Assembly: GCA_044228795.1 (NCBI GenBank)
Contig: JBGAUE010000007.1
Coordinates: forward strand, 62,001-126,000
Source of the DNA: M0108 sp044228795
GTDB taxonomy: Bacteria; Pseudomonadota; Gammaproteobacteria; Chromatiales; Chromatiaceae
Direction: 5' to 3'
Length of the DNA stretch: 64,000 nucleotides
Of the stretch, positions 35,031 through 43,408 are shown one piece after another. Each line of letters starts with the position of its first letter. Positions within the stretch are counted from its first letter, which is position 1. Under the pieces are notes generated by a model. It saw only the letters and a list, made by a program, of their open reading frames with translations. It was not told the origin of the DNA and made no database searches. The translations under genes were made by a program, and so were the position numbers.

Positions 35031-36062
35031 CTACTCCGCTACCGCGGCCTCGAGAGCGGGTGCGGCATCGGCGGACGGCAGCAGCTTGGCGCGGATTTTG
35101 GCCTCGATCTCCAGGGCCAACGCCGGGTTCTGCTTCAGATACAGACGCACATTGTCCTTGCCCTGGCCGATGCGATTGCCCCCATAGCTATACCAGGCTC
35201 CAGACTTATCGATAATGCCATGCTGGGCGCCGAGATCGATGATCTCGCCCTCGCGGGAGATACCCTCACCGTACAGGATGTCGAACTCCGCCTGCTTGAA
35301 GGGGGGCGCTACCTTGTTCTTGACCACCTTGACCTTGGTCTCGTTGCCGATGATTTCCTCGCCCTTCTTGAGGGCGCCGATGCGGCGGATGTCCAGCCGT
35401 ACCGAGGCGTAAAACTTGAGGGCATTGCCACCGGTTGTGGTCTCCGGGCTACCGAACATGACGCCGATCTTCATGCGAATCTGATTGATGAAGACCACCA
35501 TGCAGTTGGAGCGATTGATGTTGCCGGTGAGCTTGCGCAGGGCCTGGGACATCAGGCGGGCCTGCAGGCCGACATGGGAGTCGCCCATCTCGCCCTCGAT
35601 CTCCGCCTTGGGGGTCAGGGCCGCCACCGAATCAACCACCACCACGTCCACGGCGCCGGAGCGCACCAGCATGTCAGTGATCTCTAGGGCCTGCTCACCC
35701 GTATCTGGCTGGGACACCAGCAATTCGTCCATGTTGACGCCCAGATGCCCGGCATAGAGAGGGTCCAGGGCGTGTTCCGCATCGACAAAGGCGCAGGTAC
35801 CGCCCAGCTTCTGGGCCTCGGCGACGATATGCAGGGTCAGGGTTGTCTTACCGGAGGACTCGGGACCATAAATCTCTACCACGCGGCCCCTGGGCACACC
35901 CCCCACCCCCAAGGCGATATCCAGGCCCAGGGAACCCGTGGAGATGACCTCCACATTGCGGATGGCGCCGGCATCGCCCATGCGCATGACCGAGCCCTTG
36001 CCGAATTGCTTCTCGATCTGGGTGAGGGCGGCGGCCAACGCCTTCTTGCGGTTTTCGTCCAT
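35031..36062 (-). CDS. recA: Recombinase RecA
   Basis: Homologous recombination and SOS coprotease protein of 343 residues. Walker A is GPESSGKTT near residue 67, followed by FVDAEHALDPLYA. The DNA-binding loop region reads GDSHVGLQARLMSQALRKLT, and FINQIRMKIGVMFGSPETT is also present. The C-terminal tail is acidic. No intein is present here, unlike in dnaB. No LexA box was clearly found in the 114 bases upstream. Confidence 0.98.
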   Translation of the reverse strand: MDENRKKALAAALTQIEKQFGKGSVMRMGDAGAIRNVEVISTGSLGLDIALGVGGVPRGRVVEIYGPESSGKTTLTLHIVAEAQKLGGTCAFVDAEHALDPLYAGHLGVNMDELLVSQPDTGEQALEITDMLVRSGAVDVVVVDSVAALTPKAEIEGEMGDSHVGLQARLMSQALRKLTGNINRSNCMVVFINQIRMKIGVMFGSPETTTGGNALKFYASVRLDIRRIGALKKGEEIIGNETKVKVVKNKVAPPFKQAEFDILYGEGISREGEIIDLGAQHGIIDKSGAWYSYGGNRIGQGKDNVRLYLKQNPALALEIEAKIRAKLLPSADAAPALEAAVAE

Positions 36063-36176
36063 CTTTGCTCCTCACAGGGGGGTTGCCGTCGCTGGGCGGT
36101 CATTTGGCCTCGCCCAAATTCAAGGGGTCAAGTATCGCATAGAGGATTGGCGCCGTCATGACGCCGAAGGCTTGAT

Positions 36177-36698
36177 TCAGCAAGTTCCGTCCAGATTCCA
36201 GCGCCGCAGGATGCGGTAGCGCGGTGGCGGACCTTCCTGACCACAGGCGAGCACGAAGAAGTCCACCGGCCAGCGGATGGGCGTTTCCAGGATGCGCCCC
36301 TCCAGGGCTGGCGCCTTGCGGGCCAGGGTGGCATGAAGACGATAGGGGCGGTCGTCGAGGGCGAAGCCACAGCCCGCCAATTCCGCCCGCAGGGCCAGGA
36401 CCAGATCGGCCAAAGGTGGCGGCGCGGTATCGGCCCCGCACCACAGCACCCGGGCCCTGGGGAAGGAGCCCAGCCGATCCAGGGTCAGCTCAAAGGGAAA
36501 GCCCCGCACCCGCCCGGCGGCAGCCTCGGCACATTGGCGCTGTTCCGGGCTGGCAAGGCCCAAAAAGACCAAGGTGAGATGGATGTCCTCGGGGTGAGTC
36601 GGGCGCCCAGCCCGTGAGGGCAGGGAGTCTTGGACTCGGGAGAGGGCCAAACGCTGGGCCGCGCCGGGCCAGATGGCCAGGAAGAGGCGCTTAGCCAT
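36177..36698 (-). CDS. thpR: RNA 2',3'-cyclic phosphodiesterase (2'-5' RNA ligase family)
   Basis: The 173-residue protein has the two catalytic HxTx motifs of the 2H phosphoesterase family: HLTLVFLG near residue 40 and HATLARKA near 127. It starts RLFLAIWPGAAQRLAL as usual. The family opens cyclic phosphates on RNA ends. Its start overlaps the end of pncC by eight bases, so it is translationally coupled and co-transcribed. Confidence 0.92.
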   Translation of the reverse strand: MAKRLFLAIWPGAAQRLALSRVQDSLPSRAGRPTHPEDIHLTLVFLGLASPEQRQCAEAAAGRVRGFPFELTLDRLGSFPRARVLWCGADTAPPPLADLVLALRAELAGCGFALDDRPYRLHATLARKAPALEGRILETPIRWPVDFFVLACGQEGPPPRYRILRRWNLDGTC

Positions 36699-37212
36699 CC
36701 GCGTCGAGTAATTCGATCAGGCGCTCCAGGGCCAAGTGAACCGTCTGGCGCCGGACTTCCTCGCGATCTCCCGCGAACTGCCGGCGCTGGATAATGGGTT
36801 CCAGGTCCCGCCGGGCCCAGGCCAGATAGACGGTGCCGACGGGCTTGTCCTCGCTGCCGCCATCCGGCCCTGCGATCCCGCTCACCGCCACGGCGAAGCG
36901 GGCCTGGCTGTGGCACAGGGCGCCCTCCGCCATCTCCGCTACCACCGGTCCACTGACGGCGCCATGAGCCGCCAGGGTTTCTGGTGTGACACCCAGCATC
37001 TCCTGCTTGGCCAGATTGCTGTAGGTGACGAAGCCCCGATCGAACCAGGAGCTGGAACCCGGCACGGAGGTCACCACCTGGGCAATCCAGCCGCCGGTGC
37101 AGGATTCGGCGGTGGTGAGCAGGGCCTGGCGCTCCAGAAGGCGATGGCCAACCGCCTCGGCCAGCCTTTCAAGGTATGCTGTCATAATCAGAGTTTCCGA
37201 CATGAGAGCCAA
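36691..37212 (-). CDS. pncC: Nicotinamide-nucleotide amidase PncC (CinA C-terminal type)
   Basis: Stand-alone CinA C-terminal domain that hydrolyses NMN to nicotinate mononucleotide for NAD recycling. Signature TTAESCTGGWIAQVVTSVPG near residue 35 contains the catalytic serine, and VAVSGIAGPDGGSEDKPVGTV follows. The 173-residue frame has several candidate starts; Met10 (MTAYLERL) is the most natural. It sits just upstream of recA in the usual gammaproteobacterial order, with thpR inserted. Confidence 0.92.
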   Translation of the reverse strand: MALMSETLIMTAYLERLAEAVGHRLLERQALLTTAESCTGGWIAQVVTSVPGSSSWFDRGFVTYSNLAKQEMLGVTPETLAAHGAVSGPVVAEMAEGALCHSQARFAVAVSGIAGPDGGSEDKPVGTVYLAWARRDLEPIIQRRQFAGDREEVRRQTVHLALERLIELLDADG

Positions 37213-37331
37213 AGGCGCAAGATCCTAGCTGGGCGGGTCGTGACTTGAAAAGCCTGTACCGCCATCCCCATTCCAAGGGAACCTGCCCGACCCGCGCCAC
37301 CCGCGCCATCCCTCAACCTGGAGTTCAAGCC

Positions 37332-37628
37332 ATGAGCGATTCCGACCCCGACCAGGAAATCCACTGCGAGCACAAACCCTCACCCGCCAAGCTGGATGTA
37401 CTGGGGATCGATCACTGGCCACTCTGGCGCAAGGAGGTCTCCGCCTTTCCCTGGCGTTACGCGAAGACCGAGACCTGCTATATCCTGCGGGGGCGCTTTC
37501 GGGTCACCCCCGAGGGCGGCAAGCCCCGCGAGTTCAAACGCGGCGACCTCATCACCTTCCCGGCCGGTCTGGCCTGCGCCTGGGAGGTGTTGGAGCCCGT
37601 CGAGAAGCATTACCGGTTGGCCCCCTAA
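37332..37628 (+). CDS. Small cupin-domain protein
   Basis: A 98-residue single-domain cupin starting at MSDSDPDQE. KTETCYILRGRFRVTPEGGKPREFKRGDLITFPAG is split over the two cupin motifs and resembles the Cupin_3/DUF861 type related to EutQ. The usual metal-binding histidines are mostly absent in the first motif, which has Glu and Cys instead. Function unknown; a sugar- or metal-binding enzyme role is possible. It diverges from pncC. Confidence 0.8.
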   Translation: MSDSDPDQEIHCEHKPSPAKLDVLGIDHWPLWRKEVSAFPWRYAKTETCYILRGRFRVTPEGGKPREFKRGDLITFPAGLACAWEVLEPVEKHYRLAP

Positions 37629-37809
37629 GAGGGCGCCGGGATATGGCGCCTTAGCTTTGAATCGGGTAGTGAGCGACGAGGTGAGCCAGCTCGACATGAG
37701 GCCTTTCACCGATTGGCAGCGCCGGGCGAAAGGTCCAAAATGTCGCTAATCTAACGATTTTCCCCCTAACCGATCTTGAATGGGCCCTGCCGCGCCCAAG
37801 GAGCTTTTT

Positions 37810-38313
37810 ATGAAGCGCAAACTGACCGCCATCGCCATCCTGGCCCTGATCGCGTTGCTCATGAGTCCCTTGGGATTTGCTGAGCCAGCGGCCATGCCCA
37901 AGATCGGCGATACCGTGCTTAAGATGCCTCTGGCCGATAATGTCAGCGCCGATCAGGCTGTGGAGTCTATGAAGCTACGCGCCAACGCCTTGAACTTCAA
38001 GCTGGTTGCCCATCTGCCCCTGTCTCAGCAATTGCAGAGCATGGGCATCGAGAGCCGGCGGGTGGAGATCTTTCAGTTCTGCGATGCCAGCATCGCCCAC
38101 GATATGCTCGCCCACGACATCGACTTTTCCGCCTATCTGCCCTGCCGTATCACCCTCATCGAGGACCAGGACGGCCATACCTGGCTGGTGACCCTAGACC
38201 TGGATCTGGTCATCCGCACGGCTGACCTGCCGCCAGCCCTGCTGGAAAAGGCCATCAAGGTACGTGACACCCTACGCGAGATCATGGAAGCCGGCGCCAG
38301 CGGCGATCTCTGA
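37810..38313 (+). CDS. Secreted DUF302 protein
   Basis: From MKRKLTAIA (AAGGAG upstream) the protein has 167 residues and a signal peptide ending GFAEPA. The mature part is a DUF302-type domain: VESMKLRANALNFKLVAHLPLSQ, then VEIFQFCDASIAHDMLAHD and LPCRITLIEDQDGHTWLVT. DUF302 proteins are small periplasmic or cytoplasmic alpha/beta proteins common in sulfur bacteria; their role is not settled. A second family member is encoded at 56262-56738. Confidence 0.85.
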   Translation: MKRKLTAIAILALIALLMSPLGFAEPAAMPKIGDTVLKMPLADNVSADQAVESMKLRANALNFKLVAHLPLSQQLQSMGIESRRVEIFQFCDASIAHDMLAHDIDFSAYLPCRITLIEDQDGHTWLVTLDLDLVIRTADLPPALLEKAIKVRDTLREIMEAGASGDL

Positions 38314-38321
38314 GGTCTTAA

Positions 38322-38337
38322 CCCCGTCCCGCCGGGG
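38322..38337. terminator. Short hairpin between convergent genes
   Basis: CCCCG and CGGGG pair around a six-base loop between the DUF302 gene and the convergent alcohol dehydrogenase gene. The stem is short and there is no clear T-run. Confidence 0.35.
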
Positions 38338-38382
38338 CTTGCTCAAAACAGGGTCCCCAATACCACCCGCAGCCTGGGCACC

Positions 38383-39579
38383 TTAAGCCGCCAGCAACCG
38401 CATCTGGAGAATCCGCTCGATCTCGGCGTCCTGCAAGCTGACGGGATTGGTCTTCATGCTTGAGCCGCGCGAGTGGGCCAGGATGCAGGGAAAATCGCCC
38501 ACCGCGACGCCCAGCTGCGAGAGGGGTGGCAATTTCAGGAGCCGGGTCCATGCCTCCAGGATTGCCAGCAAGCCGTCACGGGCGCAGGCGTCACTGGTGT
38601 GCGGGTCCGCGCCCAGCAAGCGGCCAACGGTGGCGTACTTGGCGAGCGCGGGATGGCCCGGTGCCCGCGCCGACAAGACCTCGCAATTGACTCGGGTCGC
38701 CGCGGCTACCAGGGTGCCGCAGACCACGCCGTGCGAAATTGGAAAAAAAGATCCCAGTGGCTGGGCCAGACCATGCACCGACCCCAGCCCGGCCTGGGCG
38801 AGACAGATACCGGACAGCAAGGCAGCCAAGGCCATCTTTTCCCGCCCGGCGGCGGCTCCCTCCCCGCCCAGATACCAGGCCAGCAAGCCATCGCGCACCG
38901 ACTCCAGGCCCGCCAGCGCCAAGGAATCGGTGATGGGATTGGCGCGGGTTGAGACGTAGGCCTCCAGCAATTGGGTGAGGGCATCCATACCGTTAGCGGC
39001 GATCAAGTCCGGCGGACAGGTCGCCAGCAGGTCTGGATCGACAATGGCGTACTCCGCCATCAGGCGGTCGTCGCGGAATGACTTTTTGAAGCCATCCGTT
39101 CCCTGGCGGGTGAGCACGGCATTTTTCGTGGCCTCCGAGCCGGTACCGGCCGTAGTGGGGACGGCAATGAAGGGGATAGCAGGACCCCGATAAGGCAGCT
39201 CGGGACCGACACCCTCCAAGTGATCCATCACGGAGTTGCCAGGCTTAAGCAGACCCGCGACGGCCTTGGCGGCGTCCAGCACACTGCCACCCCCGATGCC
39301 GATGACGGCGTCGAATCGCCCCCCCCGGCTGAGTCGGACGATGCTGTCGATCTCTTCCGGCGCGGGTTCACCCAGGATGCGTACGATCTCCCCCCCGAAA
39401 TAGCCCTCCGCCAACGCCTTGCGCAACTCTTCCCAGGGCAGGGACGAAGTAAAGGAGTGAGCGCCGGTCAGGATTAGCAAGCGCCTGCCATAGCGGGCAG
39501 CGAGGGTGGGCAGCTGAGCGATACGACCGGACCCAAACTCGATACGCGGCAGGCGACCAATTACAAAGGGGCTAATCAT
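38383..39579 (-). CDS. Iron-containing alcohol dehydrogenase family protein
   Basis: Group III alcohol dehydrogenase fold of 398 residues. NAD binding is at GIGGGSVLDAAKAVAGL, and PTTAGTGSEATKNAVL marks the family. Metal ligands expected are an Asp and three His. GSVHGLAQPLGSFFPISHG supplies two histidines, but the helix that normally reads DALTH reads DALTQ here, so one His is Gln. This change occurs in some family branches and may alter metal use. The gene lies two bases after the ABM monooxygenase gene, in one operon. Substrate unknown. Confidence 0.85.
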   Translation of the reverse strand: MISPFVIGRLPRIEFGSGRIAQLPTLAARYGRRLLILTGAHSFTSSLPWEELRKALAEGYFGGEIVRILGEPAPEEIDSIVRLSRGGRFDAVIGIGGGSVLDAAKAVAGLLKPGNSVMDHLEGVGPELPYRGPAIPFIAVPTTAGTGSEATKNAVLTRQGTDGFKKSFRDDRLMAEYAIVDPDLLATCPPDLIAANGMDALTQLLEAYVSTRANPITDSLALAGLESVRDGLLAWYLGGEGAAAGREKMALAALLSGICLAQAGLGSVHGLAQPLGSFFPISHGVVCGTLVAAATRVNCEVLSARAPGHPALAKYATVGRLLGADPHTSDACARDGLLAILEAWTRLLKLPPLSQLGVAVGDFPCILAHSRGSSMKTNPVSLQDAEIERILQMRLLAA

Positions 39580-39580
39580 C

Positions 39581-39877
39581 TCAGTCTGTTGGGAAAAGTC
39601 CAGTCATAGGCACGCCCTGGCGGGGCACGGCCATCATGGCCGCAACCGTATCGCGCCACTGGGCGTAGTGCGCCGTCTGCTTGTGGGCGGCGGCCGCCTC
39701 GGCCGAGGCATAGGCCTCATAGAGGATGAAGTGTCCGTCATCGTCCGGATTCTGGAGCACATCGAAGCGCCGGTTGCCCGGCTCCCTAACCGATGCCTCA
39801 TGATTAGCGCGGCTGGCCGCGATGAAGGCCCCGATATCAGCAGGTTTAACGTGGACATGGACCAGGGTGACGTGCAT
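39581..39877 (-). CDS. ABM-family (LsrG/YgiN-like) protein
   Basis: A 98-residue ferredoxin-like-fold protein from MHVTLVHVHVKP, with the pattern PGNRRFDVLQNPDDDGHFILYEAYASAEAAAAHKQT typical of antibiotic-biosynthesis-monooxygenase domains. The usual conserved His (AHKQTAHY) is present. Members include small quinol monooxygenases and isomerases. It is tightly coupled to the downstream iron alcohol dehydrogenase, so both probably act on one small organic substrate. GGAGATCACC precedes the start. Confidence 0.85.
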   Translation of the reverse strand: MHVTLVHVHVKPADIGAFIAASRANHEASVREPGNRRFDVLQNPDDDGHFILYEAYASAEAAAAHKQTAHYAQWRDTVAAMMAVPRQGVPMTGLFPTD

Positions 39878-39965
39878 GGGGTGATCTCCAGGAATTTCCT
39901 GCGCTTCACCGAAAAACACCGGTGAGCTTGAACTCAAATCTGGTAAAACTGGCCGGGTGCTTTAG

Positions 39966-40850
39966 CTATTTCAAAAACCGCATGGAGAGATCGACGCTCA
40001 CCAGATCCTTGGTGAGATCACCGATTGAGATGTCATCCACCCCCGTCTCGGCGATGATCCGTAGGGTCCCCAGGGTAACGCCACCGGAGGCCTCGAGGCG
40101 AGCGCGGCCGGCGACCAGGCGCACCGCCTGACCTAGGGCCTCGGGGGTGAAGTTGTCGAGAAGCATATGGTTGGCGCCCGCCGCCAAGGCCTGCTGGACC
40201 TCGCCGAGGTCTTCGACCTCGATCTCCACGGGCAGACCCTTGGCGAGGCCGCGGGCGGCGGCGAGGGCGGCGGCGATGGAACCCGCCGCCAGGATATGGT
40301 TCTCCTTGATCAGGATGGCGTCAAACAGCCCCAGGCGGTGGTTGTGGCAACCGCCACAACGCACGGCGTATTTCTGGGCCAGGCGCAGGCCTGGGATGGT
40401 TTTGCGGGTGTCGAGGATACGCACCGGCAGATCGGCCACCACCTGGGCATACCGGCGGGCCCGGCTGGCGGTGCCAGACAGGGTCTGCAGGAAATTCATC
40501 GCGGTGCGCTCCCCGGTAAGAAGGGCTCGGGTAGGGCCCCGCATCCGGCACAGGCGATCACCGGGGCCAACGCGCTCCCCGTCGGCAACCAACCAGTCGC
40601 TGGTAACCCGGCCGTCGATCTGGTGGAAGGTCTCGTCAAACCAGGCGCGGCCGCAGATGACCGCCTCCTGACGGGTGATGAGTTCCACCTGCGCGACCTG
40701 GTCCGCCGGCAGGAGGGCGGCGGTGCAATCCCCGTCGCCAAGATCTTCGGCGAGGGCGACGCGCACCTGGTCGGTGATAAACTCAGGGTCCGTCGGCTCC
40801 GGCGGCACTTGCCCCACCAGGGGCAGGGCCGATGACGCGTCTTGCTTCAT
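39966..40850 (-). CDS. nadC: Nicotinate-nucleotide pyrophosphorylase (carboxylating)
   Basis: Converts quinolinate and PRPP to nicotinate mononucleotide. The 294 residues contain LNFLQTLSGTASRARRYA, LDTRKTIPGLRLAQKYAVRCGGC with HNHRLGLFDAILIKENH, and the C-terminal LEASGGVTLGTLRIIAETGVDDISIG. All are standard for the family. It stands alone, divergent from the DUF1538 operon. Confidence 0.96.
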   Translation of the reverse strand: MKQDASSALPLVGQVPPEPTDPEFITDQVRVALAEDLGDGDCTAALLPADQVAQVELITRQEAVICGRAWFDETFHQIDGRVTSDWLVADGERVGPGDRLCRMRGPTRALLTGERTAMNFLQTLSGTASRARRYAQVVADLPVRILDTRKTIPGLRLAQKYAVRCGGCHNHRLGLFDAILIKENHILAAGSIAAALAAARGLAKGLPVEIEVEDLGEVQQALAAGANHMLLDNFTPEALGQAVRLVAGRARLEASGGVTLGTLRIIAETGVDDISIGDLTKDLVSVDLSMRFLK

Positions 40851-40986
40851 GAAAATCTCAACCTCCCAAACTCCTGGGTATTTACTCTTAACTTCTTAGC
40901 GGTTATCACCAAGCCTTCGGCATTCACCACCAGAGGCATTCACCATAGGTGTTTTATCTTGTTACAATCGGTCGCGAATTGCACCG

Positions 40987-41796
40987 ATGATTTGCCAACC
41001 GGCCCCGATCAAGCTCGGTGAGCGCTGCCCCCAACCTCTGGAGTCTAGTGATCAAATCCTTGTGAAGGCCCTCACCCTCTCACTTTTCGCCCCTCTCGCC
41101 GAAAGCATCCGGGACCTGATCCCCATCGTTGTGGTGATCGCCTTCTTTCAATTGGTCGTGCTGGGTCAACCCATCCCCAACCTGCTGGACATGCTCTGGG
41201 GCATGACCCTGGTGCTATTAGGCCTGACCCTTTTCGTCCAGGGGCTCAAGCTGGGGCTCTTCCCCATCGGTGAATCCTTGGCCTGGGACTTCACCGCCAA
41301 AGGCAGTCTGGTCTGGCTATTAATCTTTGCCTTTGCTCTCGGCTTTGGCACCACGGTAGCGGAACCGGCCCTCATCGCCGTGGCCAACGAAGCCGCCACT
41401 GTCGCCGCCATGGGTGGCTGGATCGCGGATGAAACCGGGGCGCGCCAGGAATACGCCGACGGCCTGAGATTTACCGTCGCCCTGTCCGTCGGCGCCGCCA
41501 TCGTCCTGGGCGTGATACGCATCCTGCGCGGCTGGCCCATCCAGAACCTCATCATTGGCGGTTACATCGGCGTGGTCATCATGACCTTCTTCGCGCCACC
41601 CGAGATCATCGGCATCGCTTACGATTCCGGGGGGGTCACTACCTCGACCATCACGGTGCCCCTGGTCGCCGCCTTGGGGGTCGGGCTGGCCTCGAGTATC
41701 CAGGGTCGTAATCCCATGATCGATGGCTTCGGCCTCATCGCCTTCGCCTCGCTAACGCCCATGATCTTCGTCATGGGATACGGAGCCTTGTTGTGA
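40987..41796 (+). CDS. DUF1538 membrane protein, first copy
   Basis: Integral membrane protein of the uncharacterised DUF1538 family with about six helices. Shared motifs are FGTTVAEPALIAVANEA, IAYDSGGVTTSTITVPLVAALG and GRNPMIDGFGLIAFASLTPM. The repeated Glu/Asp/Ser/Thr motifs inside the membrane part look like an ion or solute path. The ATG at 40987 is close to a TACAAT box, so the true start may be the GTG at 41062. It overlaps the next gene by four bases and heads a four-gene operon with a second DUF1538 protein, a PII-like protein and a CBS protein. Confidence 0.85.
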   Translation: MICQPAPIKLGERCPQPLESSDQILVKALTLSLFAPLAESIRDLIPIVVVIAFFQLVVLGQPIPNLLDMLWGMTLVLLGLTLFVQGLKLGLFPIGESLAWDFTAKGSLVWLLIFAFALGFGTTVAEPALIAVANEAATVAAMGGWIADETGARQEYADGLRFTVALSVGAAIVLGVIRILRGWPIQNLIIGGYIGVVIMTFFAPPEIIGIAYDSGGVTTSTITVPLVAALGVGLASSIQGRNPMIDGFGLIAFASLTPMIFVMGYGALL

Positions 41797-42584
41797 CGGA
41801 GAAACTGCTCTCGCTCTGGTCCACCCTACTGGCGACCATCTGGGACATCCTGCCCATCATTGTCATCCTGGTGGGCAGCCAGGTGCTCATCATTCGCCGC
41901 CGCATCGCCAACCTGCCGCGGGTGCTCGTCGGCTTCCTCTTCGTACTGATCGGCTTGACCTTTTTCATAGAAGGGCTGGAACATGCCCTCTTTCCCCTCG
42001 GCAAGCTGATGGCCGAGCAACTCACCGCCCCGGCCTTCCTCGGCCTCACGGGCAACGAGACCAGCGTGGACTGGCGGGAATTCGGGTGGATCTACCTCTT
42101 TGCCTTCACCATCGGCTTCTCCACCACCATCGCCGAGCCCTCCCTGATCGCCGTGGCCATAAAGGCGAACGAGGTCTCCGGTGGCGCCATCCACCCCTGG
42201 GGGCTGCGCATCGCCGTCGCCCTGGGGGTGGCCATCGGCATCGCCCTGGGGGCCTTTCGTATCATCACCGGCACCCCCCTGCCCTACTTCATCATTACCG
42301 GCTATGTCTTTGTGCTGATTCAGACCTGGTTTGCCCCCCGCATGATCATTGCCCTGGCCTATGACTCCGGCGGTGTCACCACCTCGACGGTCACCGTGCC
42401 CCTGGTAGCGGCCCTCGGGCTGGGACTCTCGAGTCACATCCCCGGGCGCAACCCCATGCTCGACGGTTTCGGCCTCATCGCCTTCGCCAGCCTCTTCCCC
42501 ATGATGACCGTCATGGGCTACGCGCAACTCAGTGAGTGGCTCGGGCGGCGCGCGGCACGGGCGACCCACGCGGATTCCCCCTGA
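41793..42584 (+). CDS. DUF1538 membrane protein, second copy
   Basis: A paralogue of the preceding protein with the same order of motifs: GFSTTIAEPSLIAVAIKANEV, IALAYDSGGVTTSTVTVPLVAALG and GRNPMLDGFGLIAFASLFPM. It probably forms a heteromeric membrane complex with the first copy. The GTG start overlaps the upstream TGA, a sign of translational coupling. The 263 residues contain about six transmembrane helices. Function not known; transport is inferred from the fold pattern and the regulatory partners. Confidence 0.86.
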   Translation: MTEKLLSLWSTLLATIWDILPIIVILVGSQVLIIRRRIANLPRVLVGFLFVLIGLTFFIEGLEHALFPLGKLMAEQLTAPAFLGLTGNETSVDWREFGWIYLFAFTIGFSTTIAEPSLIAVAIKANEVSGGAIHPWGLRIAVALGVAIGIALGAFRIITGTPLPYFIITGYVFVLIQTWFAPRMIIALAYDSGGVTTSTVTVPLVAALGLGLSSHIPGRNPMLDGFGLIAFASLFPMMTVMGYAQLSEWLGRRAARATHADSP

Positions 42585-42642
42585 TGCCCCACCTCCACCC
42601 TGAACCCTGGCCATTCCTAAAGTTTCACGAGGATTGTCATCC

Positions 42643-42993
42643 ATGCACTTTAAGCTGATTCTGGCCTTCGTCGAGGACAGATCGACCCAGGCCGTTCTGG
42701 ATGCTGCCCGCAAGGCCGGCGCCACCGGCTCCACCATCATCAACCAGGCCCGTGGCGAGGGGGTCAAAAAGACTAAGACCTTCCTTGGCCTGACCCTGGA
42801 GACCCATCGCGACGTCATACTGCTGCTCGTGGAGGAACACCTCAGCCGTCATATCCTGGAGACCATCGCCCAGGCCGGTGGCTTCCGCGATAGACCGGGA
42901 TCCGGCATCGCCCTGCAGATCGATGTGGAAGACGCGGTCGGCATCGATCACCAAGTCCACAAGCTGACCGAACTCGTCAAAGAGGAGCTTTGA
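42643..42993 (+). CDS. PII-like signalling protein
   Basis: From MHFKLILAFVEDRST, this 116-residue protein has the PII ferredoxin-like pattern: beta strand, helix DAARKAGATGSTII, the T-loop region (NQARGEGVKKTKTF), then DVILLLVEEHLSRHILETI and GIALQIDVEDAVGI. The tyrosine used for uridylylation in GlnB is not apparent. PII-like proteins bind nucleotides and gate transporters by direct contact. It is placed after two DUF1538 membrane genes and four bases before the CBS gene, so it most likely controls the membrane complex. Confidence 0.85.
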   Translation: MHFKLILAFVEDRSTQAVLDAARKAGATGSTIINQARGEGVKKTKTFLGLTLETHRDVILLLVEEHLSRHILETIAQAGGFRDRPGSGIALQIDVEDAVGIDHQVHKLTELVKEEL

Positions 42994-42996
42994 ACC

Positions 42997-43401
42997 ATGG
43001 CCAACCGACCCCTGATTCGCGTCCGCGATGTCATGAAGCCCCATTTCGACCTGGTCGAGGGCATGGCGACGGTCGCCGCCGCCCTGGAGGCCATGCGCCA
43101 TATCGATACCAAGACCCTGCTCGTTAAGCCACGCAGCGAGAACGATGAACTCGGCATCGTCGTCCTGTCCGATATCGCCCGAGAGGTGTTGGCCAAGGAT
43201 CGGGCCCCGGACCGGGTCAATATCTACGAAATCATGGTCAAGCCGGCCATCACCGTGCATCCCGACATGGATATCCGCTATTGCGCTAGACTGTTCGACC
43301 GCTTCGATCTGTCCCGGGCCCCGGTAGTGAGGGACCGGGAGGTGCTGGGGGTGGTCAGCCTCACCGATTTGGTGATGAAGGGCCTGGTGCCTCACCTCTA
43401 A
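42997..43401 (+). CDS. Two-CBS-domain protein
   Basis: A 134-residue stand-alone pair of CBS domains: VRDVMKPHFDLVEGMATVAAALEAM and IYEIMVKPAITVHPDMDIRYCARLFDRF with SRAPVVRDREVLGVVSLTDL. CBS pairs bind adenine nucleotides. It is the fourth gene of the DUF1538 operon, three bases after the PII-like gene, and adds a second nucleotide sensor to the same membrane system. A link to energy state is inference. Confidence 0.9.
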   Translation: MANRPLIRVRDVMKPHFDLVEGMATVAAALEAMRHIDTKTLLVKPRSENDELGIVVLSDIAREVLAKDRAPDRVNIYEIMVKPAITVHPDMDIRYCARLFDRFDLSRAPVVRDREVLGVVSLTDLVMKGLVPHL

Positions 43402-43408
43402 CCTGAGC

